A DNA stretch of 64,000 nucleotides from Streptomyces sp. NBC_00483 (GTDB lineage Bacteria; Actinomycetota; Actinomycetes; Streptomycetales; Streptomycetaceae): NCBI RefSeq assembly GCF_036013745.1, contig NZ_CP107880.1, positions 9,982,001 through 10,046,000 of the forward strand. Reading direction: 5' to 3'. The notes under the pieces were generated by a model that ran no database searches, had not been told where the DNA came from, and saw nothing but the letters and a program-made list of their open reading frames with translations. The translations under genes and the position numbers were made by a program. Position 1 is the stretch's first letter. Every line of letters starts with the position of its first letter. Of the stretch, positions 58,191-64,000 are shown piece by piece.

Positions 58191-59753
58191 TCAACCGTCC
58201 ATGGCCGTGCGGCACGCCAGGTGCAGGGCCAGGCGCTCGTCCGGATCCGCGAGGTCCACGCTCAGAAGCTGCTGTACGCGGGCGATGCGCGCCGCGACCG
58301 TGTTGCGGTGCACGCCGAGGACCGCGGCGGTCTCGGCCGTGGAGGACTCCGCGTCGAGGTACGCGGTGAGGGTGTGCACCAGGTCGCCGGGCTCGCCGGA
58401 CAGCGGTTCCAGCAGGGAGCGGGCCGCGGGCTGGAAGGTGTCCGTGCGGGTCCAGGCGAGGAGGAGCTGGGCGAGGCCGAGGCGGTCGACGTGGAAGAAG
58501 CGGCCGCTCGCCTCCCGGCCCTGCGCGAGCCGTGCGGCGTCGGCCGCCTCGCCGAGGCTGCGGGCGATGCCGGTGGGTCCCGGATGGGCGCGGCCCACCC
58601 CCACGTACGCGTGCAGCACCTCGGGCAGGCGGCGCTGTACGCGGCGCACGGCGGCGGCGTGCCGCTCGATGTCGCGGGTCGACGGCTCCTGGTCGGTGCT
58701 GGTCCAGGCGGACCAGCCGTCGCCCTGCTCGACGACCTGGGCGCCGAGCCGCTCCGCCGCGAACGCGTCGGTGACCTCGGCGCGCAGGCCCGCCACGTCC
58801 ACATCGGGTCCGGTGCCGATGCGGATGCCCGTGTGCCAGCCGTCCAGGCGCCAGCCGAACTCGACCGCGTGCCGGCGCACCGCGTCCGGGATCTCGCCGC
58901 CCGCCGGGCGCAGCAACTCGCCGAGCAGGGAGGTGCGGTGGCGGGCGCTGCGTTCCAGGTCGAGGCGGCGCAGCGCGAGGCGTTCCCGTACGGCGCCCGA
59001 CGCCACCTCCAGGGCGGCCGCCACCGCGTCGGCCTCGGGGGCGAGTCGGGCGGGCAGGCGCACGACGAGGCGGGGCGGGACGCGTTCGGTGCCGACGGGG
59101 TGGGTGAGGAGGCGGGCGCCGCTGGGGAGGTCGAGCGGGCGGGGGAGCGGCGGCCCTGTCAACTGCCGTGCCACCGTGTCCTGTTCGGCGGGCGCCACGG
59201 TCGCCGGGTCGCCCGCCAGGTGCCGGGCGTCGGCGGTGAGCAGGGCGACCGGGCGGTGCAGCAGCGCGCCCAGGTCGGTGAGGAGCGCGTCCACGGTCTC
59301 GTCCGCGCGGGCACACACCTGCGCGGTGCGCAGGGTCGACTCGGCGCGCAGCAGCCCCGGTTCGGCGGTCATCCGCTCCAGGGCGAGGTACGCGGCCAGC
59401 GGGTCGGGGGAGCCGAGGACGGGCAGCCGCAGCCGCTCGGCGAGCAGCGTCGAGGACATGCGGAGCGCCGTCACCCCCGGGACCAGCAGCGCCGCGACAC
59501 CCGCGCCGTGCGCACGGCGCAGCAGCGCGTCGAGCCGCCAGTCGCCGCGGTCCGCGCCGCCGAGCAGGACGAGGAGCCTGCCGGTGGGTTCCTCGGGGAG
59601 CGGGTGTGCCAAGTCCTGTGCCGCCACGGGGTGTTGGATGCTCCGGGTGTCCTCGGGGCCCGCGAGGAGGGTGACGTCGTGCCACGTGGGGTGGGCGAGC
59701 ATGGCGGAGAGGGGGATGCCGGCGGAGGAACCACTTCGGGCCGTGCTGGTCAT
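58191..59753 (-). CDS. PucR-family transcriptional regulator
   Basis: A 520-aa regulator of the PucR/CdaR type. The N-terminal half is a purine-catabolism-protein-like sensing domain; the C-terminal HTH_30 domain is at about 440-515 (LVHTLTAYLDAESSTAETAAVLGVHRNTVAARIARVQQLLSVDL). The ATG overlaps the DUF917 stop by 4 nt, so it is made with the pathway it likely regulates. Start at 59751-59753. Confidence 0.92.
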   Translation of the reverse strand: MTSTARSGSSAGIPLSAMLAHPTWHDVTLLAGPEDTRSIQHPVAAQDLAHPLPEEPTGRLLVLLGGADRGDWRLDALLRRAHGAGVAALLVPGVTALRMSSTLLAERLRLPVLGSPDPLAAYLALERMTAEPGLLRAESTLRTAQVCARADETVDALLTDLGALLHRPVALLTADARHLAGDPATVAPAEQDTVARQLTGPPLPRPLDLPSGARLLTHPVGTERVPPRLVVRLPARLAPEADAVAAALEVASGAVRERLALRRLDLERSARHRTSLLGELLRPAGGEIPDAVRRHAVEFGWRLDGWHTGIRIGTGPDVDVAGLRAEVTDAFAAERLGAQVVEQGDGWSAWTSTDQEPSTRDIERHAAAVRRVQRRLPEVLHAYVGVGRAHPGPTGIARSLGEAADAARLAQGREASGRFFHVDRLGLAQLLLAWTRTDTFQPAARSLLEPLSGEPGDLVHTLTAYLDAESSTAETAAVLGVHRNTVAARIARVQQLLSVDLADPDERLALHLACRTAMDG

Positions 59754-60817
59754 GTCGTGGCCGCCTCGAATCCGACGACCCCCGCGTCCAGGCCGAACGC
59801 CCGGGGCGAGACGTACGGCTCCGTGTCAGGACGCCGCCAGAATTCGGGCCCTGGCAGGGTCACCGCGATGACCTCCTGGCCGGGGCGCACCCGGTCGATG
59901 GCCACGGGGAGCGCCGTGCGACGGTCCAGGAGACAGATGACGTCGGGGACGGTCGCCGCGAGCTCGCCGTCGCGCAGGGCGAGCAGGATCTCGTTCTCCG
60001 TCTCCAGGCGGACGACGGCGGCGGAGGCGGCGTCCGTGACCGTGACGCTGCCGCGCCCGAATCCGGGGCCCCCGCTGCGCGCGACCTCCCGGATCCGGCC
60101 CGCCGCGAGCACCCTGCAGCCGAGCGCGGCCTCCACGGCGTCCCTGTCCGGGCGGTGCGGGAGTTCGGTGTGCGCGCGGCCGAGGGCCAGGGCGCGGGTG
60201 AGGGAGCCGTGGACGCAGGCGTCGCGCACCGCGCTCAGCCGTACCGGGGCGAGCGCGAGTGCGGCCCAGCCGCCCGCCGCCGTGAGGAATCCGCGCACCG
60301 TGCGTTCCAGGCCGCGCGCGTCCGTTCGGTCCACCACCAGGATCTGGCCGCCCGGTTCGGCCAGCGCGCACGGGGTGACCGGGAGGCCGCGCACCGCCCA
60401 GCTGAGCTGGTCGAGGCGAGGGAGGGCGCGGCCCATCAGGTCGACGTCGACGACGGGGAGGCCGAGGTCCAGTGCGGCCAGCAGCACGGTGAGGGCGTTG
60501 GGGCCGCCCGCCTCCACGGCCATCAGGGCGTCGGGGGCGGGGCTGCCGGTCCAGCGGGTCACCGCGGCGATCGCCTCGCGGAACTCCTGGCCGTTCGGGA
60601 GCTTCTCGCTCAGTACGTTCACCGCGCCCACGACGCCGACCGGGACGATGACGGGGTCGTGGGCGCCGGCCTCGTGCCAGGTGACCGTGCCGGTCTCGCC
60701 CAGTGAGTGGCGCAGCATCGACGCGAAGGCTGCCGCGTCCCCGCCTCCGCCGCAGCCGAGTACGTTCACGCCTGTGACCAGGGCGGGGACGTCTTCGGCG
60801 GTGATGGTGTGGGGCAC
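59750..60817 (-). CDS. DUF917 family protein
   Basis: A 355-aa DUF917 protein. The Gly-rich N-terminus VLGCGGGGDAAAFASML is the nucleotide-binding-looking loop of the family; APDALMAVEAGGPNALTVLLAALDLGLPVVDVDLMGRALP is the conserved core. The family is usually found beside hydantoinase/oxoprolinase genes, but no reaction is established. GTG at 60817 follows a weak AGGGGC. A second, related DUF917 protein is encoded at 61004-62107, so the pair could form a heteromer. Confidence 0.83.
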   Translation of the reverse strand: MPHTITAEDVPALVTGVNVLGCGGGGDAAAFASMLRHSLGETGTVTWHEAGAHDPVIVPVGVVGAVNVLSEKLPNGQEFREAIAAVTRWTGSPAPDALMAVEAGGPNALTVLLAALDLGLPVVDVDLMGRALPRLDQLSWAVRGLPVTPCALAEPGGQILVVDRTDARGLERTVRGFLTAAGGWAALALAPVRLSAVRDACVHGSLTRALALGRAHTELPHRPDRDAVEAALGCRVLAAGRIREVARSGGPGFGRGSVTVTDAASAAVVRLETENEILLALRDGELAATVPDVICLLDRRTALPVAIDRVRPGQEVIAVTLPGPEFWRRPDTEPYVSPRAFGLDAGVVGFEAATT

Positions 60818-60855
60818 GCCCCTGATTCTCGCAGCGGGCACCCGTTCCTGCGTCG

Positions 60856-60970
60856 CGGGGCTCTGCCCCGGACCCCGCTGCTCAATCGCCGCAGGGGCTA
60901 GAAATGGGCACCCGCCGCCGAAGCTCGAAGTTTCGAACCCGCCGCAGGGGCTTGATTTGCGCACCCGCCG
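60856..60970. repeat. Dispersed intergenic repeats between the two DUF917 genes
   Basis: Two direct copies of a GCCGCAGGGGCT...GCACCCGCCGC unit (60888-60917 and 60941-60970), preceded by GGGGCTCTGCCCCGGACCCC. They belong to the same class as the spacer repeat at 24594-24664. Their 185-bp stretch holds no gene. Confidence 0.5.
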
Positions 60971-61003
60971 CTGGGGCGCGATGTCAGGCTCCGGGGCGCA
61001 GGC

Positions 61004-62107
61004 TCAAGAAAGCTCCAGCGTCTCCTCCACCGGACGGAATTCGTACGGGAGGCCGAAGCAGGACGGGCCGAAGACGGACAGGGCCTCCGGGGTGCGCATG
61101 ATGGCCGGTGCCGCGATGCCGATCACCGTGACCCGCTGGCCGTAGCGGAGCGCCTCCGTGGTGATGGGTTCGCCCGTGTCCGCCTCCAGGACGCACACCA
61201 GGTCCGGGACCACGCAGATCGGCTCGCCGTCGCGGAGTGCCGCCAAGTGCTCGTTCTGGAAACGGAGTTCGAGATCCGAGTCGCCCTCGAACGCCGCGAA
61301 CGTGGCACGGCCGCGCGCGAAGCCGCCCTCCGTGCGCCGCTCCACGTCGGTCACCTTGCCGCGGAACAGCACCCGCAGGTGACCGTAGATCGTGCCGCCC
61401 ACCGCTTCGCCGAGCGCCTCCACCGGGTCCCGGTGTGCCTCGCGCGCCTCGCGGACCGCCCGGCCGAGGGACAGTGCGAGGGTCAGTGTGCGCGGCACCG
61501 CGGTGCGCTTGAGCTGTTCCCCGGTCATCGAGTACTCGGCTATCGAGGCGCCGCCACCGAGCCCGACCGTGACCCGGCGGGCCAGGTCCTCCAGGCGCTT
61601 GGTGTCCTTGCCGGTGTCGAACACGCAGGTCTCGCCGTGTTCGCCGGCCATCGCGAGCGGCGAGGCCGGGATCCCGTAGACGTGGAAGGTCTCCATCTGG
61701 AGTTCGGGGAAGGCGCGCCCCATGCCGTCCGCGTCGACGACAGGGAGGCCCGTGCGGGCCGCGACGATCAGCGGGATCAGCGAGTTGCTGCCGCCGCACT
61801 CGATGGGCATCGTCGCGTCGGCCTTGCGTCCCGTGAACGTCTCCAGGGCGCGCAGCGCGGCCACCGGCTCGTCGGCGCCGGGCAGCTTCTCGACCATCAC
61901 GGTCGGCGCGCCCATGTTCGCGACCGGGATGACGAACGCGTCGTCGGCGACCTCGTCGGGGTCGAGGACGGTCACCGGGCCGTACTCGCGCATCGCCTCG
62001 CGGACGAGGAGGCGGCCGATGGTCGGGTCGCCGCCGCCTCCGGTGCCGAGGATCGCGGCGCCGCGCGCCAGGTCGTCCAGCTGCTCGAGGCCCAGGGTCC
62101 AGCTCAT
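61004..62107 (-). CDS. DUF917 family protein
   Basis: A 367-aa DUF917 protein. Core motifs: AAILGTGGGGDPTIGRLL, IPVANMGAPTVMVEKLPG, MPIECGGSNSLIPLIVAARTGLPVVDADGMGRAFPELQM. It resembles the neighbour DUF917 but is better conserved. The ATG has AAGGAG about 11 nt upstream. It follows the hydantoinase gene by 37 bp. Probably a subunit or partner of that enzyme, by association. Confidence 0.85.
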   Translation of the reverse strand: MSWTLGLEQLDDLARGAAILGTGGGGDPTIGRLLVREAMREYGPVTVLDPDEVADDAFVIPVANMGAPTVMVEKLPGADEPVAALRALETFTGRKADATMPIECGGSNSLIPLIVAARTGLPVVDADGMGRAFPELQMETFHVYGIPASPLAMAGEHGETCVFDTGKDTKRLEDLARRVTVGLGGGASIAEYSMTGEQLKRTAVPRTLTLALSLGRAVREAREAHRDPVEALGEAVGGTIYGHLRVLFRGKVTDVERRTEGGFARGRATFAAFEGDSDLELRFQNEHLAALRDGEPICVVPDLVCVLEADTGEPITTEALRYGQRVTVIGIAAPAIMRTPEALSVFGPSCFGLPYEFRPVEETLELS

Positions 62108-62144
62108 GTGCTCGTGCTCTCCTTACGTGGGTGGGGCGCGGGGC

Positions 62145-63698
62145 TCAGTCGACCTGTTGCAGGTCGCCCACGGCCTTGCAGCGGATGCGGGTGGCGTTGC
62201 CCGGCAGGTAGGGGACGGGGACCTCGTCGAACTCGACGATGCGTACCCCGGACGGGTTCGCGCCCGCGGCGACGGCTCGGTCGACCGCCTCCTGCCGCGC
62301 CTCGTCGAGCACGGTCTCGCGGCGCCCCGCGTCGATCGCGTAGACCCGGTCGACCTCGCCGCCGACCTGCGCGATGGCCGCGCCGATCGCGTTCGCGACC
62401 GCGAAGTGGTCGGGCCGGTGGACCGTTCCGGAGCCCGGCAGGGTGTCCGGGAGGAGGACGGAGCCGCCGCCGACCGCGACCACCGGCAGCGGCTCGGGCG
62501 AGGTCCGCATCGACTCCACCGCGCGGGCGATGTCGGCGGCGATCGTGTCGAGCGCCTCCTTCACCAGGCGCGCGTCGAGGTGGGCGACGGCGGAGCGGTC
62601 ACCGATGTCGGTGAGCCCCGCCGCGACCGCGACATCGGTGGCGGTCAGTGTGGAACCGCCGAACACGAGCGCCTCGTCGGTGAGCCGGTAGCCGACCGAA
62701 CGCGGGCCGACCGTGACCCGGCCGCCGTCCTCGACGACCAGCGAACCGCCACCGATCCCGATGCTGTGCACATCCGGCATACGGAAGTTGGTGCGCACCC
62801 CCGCCACGTCCACGGCCGTCCCCGCCTCGCGCGGGAAGCCCTGCGCCAGAACACCGACGTCGCTGGTGGTGCCGCCGACGTCGACGACCGCGCAGGTGTC
62901 GAGACCGGACAGCACCGCGGCGCCGCGCATCGAGTTGGTCGGGCCCGAGGCGAAGGTGGCGACCGGGTAGCGGCGCGCGTACTCCAGGTCCATCAGCGTG
63001 CCGTCGTTCTGGCTCAGATACAGCGGCGCGGTGATGCCGAACCCGGCGACCGCACCGGCCAGACCGTCGACGATCCCGGCGGCCAGCTCACGCAGCGCAG
63101 CGTTCACCGCCGTCGCGTTCTCCCGCTCCAGGAGGCCGATGCGGCCGATCTCGTGGGACAGCGAGAGGGCCACGTCCGGGCCCAGCTCGGCGCGCAGGAT
63201 CTCCGCCGCGCGCACCTCGAACTCGTCGCTGACCGGCGAGAACACCGAGGAGATCGCCACCGACCTGATGCCGTGGGCGGCCATGTCGGCGGCGTGCCGG
63301 CGCAGCTCGTCCTCGTCCAGGTCGGCGATCTTCCGCCCGTCGAACTCGTGCCCGCCGTGCGCCAGGTACGGCCGTCCGGCGACGGCCCGCGTCAGGCGCT
63401 CCGGCCAGTCCACGAACGGGGGCAGCGCGGACGTCGCGGGCAGGCCGAGGCGGAGCGCCGCCGTCGGGGCGAGGCCGCGGGCCTCGACGAGCGCGTTGAG
63501 GAAGTGGGTGGTGCCGATCATCACGGCGCCGACCGCCGCCGGGTCGAAGGCGTGCTGCGCGCGCAGCGCCTCGAGCGCGGACACGATGCCGGACGTGACG
63601 TCCTGGCTGGTCGCGGCCTTGGTGGTGGCGAGCACCCGCGATCCTTCGAGCAGGACGGCGTCGGTGTTGGTGCCGCCGACATCGATTCCGATACGCAC
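62145..63698 (-). CDS. Hydantoinase/oxoprolinase family protein (HyuA-like)
   Basis: A 517-aa actin-fold hydrolase of the hydantoinase A/oxoprolinase family. The start RIGIDVGGTNTDAVLL and the central CAVVDVGGTTSDVGVLAQGFP are ATP-binding phosphate motifs, and PVVAVGGGSVLLPD is a third. HyuA-type enzymes open hydantoin or 5-oxoproline rings with ATP; in this cluster it is not joined by HyuB but by DUF917 proteins. The GTG follows AAGGAGAG. It is 12 bp from the permease gene. Confidence 0.9.
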   Translation of the reverse strand: MRIGIDVGGTNTDAVLLEGSRVLATTKAATSQDVTSGIVSALEALRAQHAFDPAAVGAVMIGTTHFLNALVEARGLAPTAALRLGLPATSALPPFVDWPERLTRAVAGRPYLAHGGHEFDGRKIADLDEDELRRHAADMAAHGIRSVAISSVFSPVSDEFEVRAAEILRAELGPDVALSLSHEIGRIGLLERENATAVNAALRELAAGIVDGLAGAVAGFGITAPLYLSQNDGTLMDLEYARRYPVATFASGPTNSMRGAAVLSGLDTCAVVDVGGTTSDVGVLAQGFPREAGTAVDVAGVRTNFRMPDVHSIGIGGGSLVVEDGGRVTVGPRSVGYRLTDEALVFGGSTLTATDVAVAAGLTDIGDRSAVAHLDARLVKEALDTIAADIARAVESMRTSPEPLPVVAVGGGSVLLPDTLPGSGTVHRPDHFAVANAIGAAIAQVGGEVDRVYAIDAGRRETVLDEARQEAVDRAVAAGANPSGVRIVEFDEVPVPYLPGNATRIRCKAVGDLQQVD

Positions 63699-63710
63699 GG
63701 AACTCTCTCC

Positions 63711-64000
63711 TTAGCGGGAGGCGCCGCTGGAGGCGGCGGGGACGTGAGGGGTGGGGGAGTCGGGGGAGTCGCCGCTCGCGACGCCCGGGGTCTCATCGGA
63801 CACCGGAGCACCGGCTCCCATGTCGCGGGACACACCGACGCCGCGCACGAGGCCGAGCTTGCCCAGCACGATGTAGGCGACGAACGCGAAGACGACCGAG
63901 TTGATGCTGGGCAGGCCCCAGTCGAGGAATTCACCGACGCAGAAGGCGAGCACCCACACGACGAGCGTCGCCGGGACCCAGGTCGGCGCGGTCGCGGGCA
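63711..64000 (-). CDS. NCS1/cytosine permease-family transporter (C-terminal part)
   Basis: The last 96 codons of a membrane permease; the gene continues past the right edge. The visible part has PTWVPATLVVWVLAFCVGEFL, a segment leading into SINSVVFAFVAYIVLGKLGL, and a hydrophilic tail rich in Pro/Ser/Gly. This matches the last two helices of CodB-like NCS1 permeases, which carry cytosine, allantoin or hydantoins. Next to a hydantoinase gene it likely brings in the substrate. Family assignment rests on the short C-terminal segment and the context. Confidence 0.65.
   Translation of the reverse strand, partial: PATAPTWVPATLVVWVLAFCVGEFLDWGLPSINSVVFAFVAYIVLGKLGLVRGVGVSRDMGAGAPVSDETPGVASGDSPDSPTPHVPAASSGASR

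Noticed and set aside
58221..61145. 974-codon plus-strand frame
   Set aside because: Antisense to pucR and a DUF917 gene; no recognisable motif.
1..64000. tRNA, rRNA, CRISPR arrays and prophage genes
   Set aside because: I looked for cloverleaf ends, regularly spaced repeats and phage structural genes and saw none; a covariance-model scan could still find a small RNA.

Overview
The window is very GC-rich, densely coded, and uses GTG starts and 4-nt stop/start overlaps freely. Gene content (Tat-exported glycosidases, BMP and carbohydrate ABC systems, LacI/GntR/TetR/PucR regulators, two DinB/DUF664 proteins, an LtrA protein) points to a Streptomyces-type actinomycete chromosome. It holds almost only catabolic and transport genes and looks like an accessory arm region. 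I saw no rRNA, tRNA, CRISPR array, phage or secondary-metabolite core genes.

1-21.4 kb is a plant pectin (rhamnogalacturonan) utilisation locus. A Tat-exported sugar-binding protein (cut by the window edge) is divergent from an unrecognised 668-aa (alpha/alpha)-barrel protein. A minus-strand operon encodes a GH127-like enzyme, a Tat-secreted GH28, a cytoplasmic GH28 and an acetyltransferase-helical fusion. The divergent plus-strand operon encodes GH78, GH2, GH29, a second GH78, an aldo/keto reductase and an amidohydrolase lactonase. The last two resemble an L-fucose to L-fuconate oxidation step. The palindrome TGGCATRCCA lies at both divergent promoters, so one regulator, not encoded here, probably controls the locus.

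21.4-26.5 kb is a quinate/shikimate module: MHS permease, TetR regulator, shikimate/quinate dehydrogenase and a QsuB-like 3-dehydroshikimate dehydratase, leading to protocatechuate. A complete 1,000-bp IS5-family element (26518-27517, CTAG duplication) sits exactly behind the dehydratase stop codon. A PobA-like 4-hydroxybenzoate hydroxylase at 36.9 kb would feed the same intermediate.

27.5-41 kb holds a DinB/DUF664 protein, a three-domain glutaminase, a GntR regulator divergent from a BMP-type nucleoside-like ABC importer with an ornithine cyclodeaminase-family enzyme, the PobA-like gene, a dienelactone hydrolase, a hypothetical protein and an LtrA membrane protein.

41-49.2 kb is one minus-strand operon: LacI regulator (two perfect or near-perfect upstream operators), sugar-binding lipoprotein, two permeases, GH130, Gfo/Idh/MocA oxidoreductase and a GH13 glucosidase.

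49.3-57.4 kb holds an MFS exporter with a divergent LysR gene, a structured 350-bp intergenic stretch, then a TPP enzyme / cyclase / glucarate dehydratase-like operon divergent from an ACS-type MFS permease: an acid-sugar module.

57.5-64 kb holds a second DinB/DUF664 gene, a five-copy 15-bp tandem repeat, and a PucR / DUF917 / DUF917 / hydantoinase A / NCS1 permease cluster (permease cut by the right edge), probably for a hydantoin-like or related N-heterocycle.
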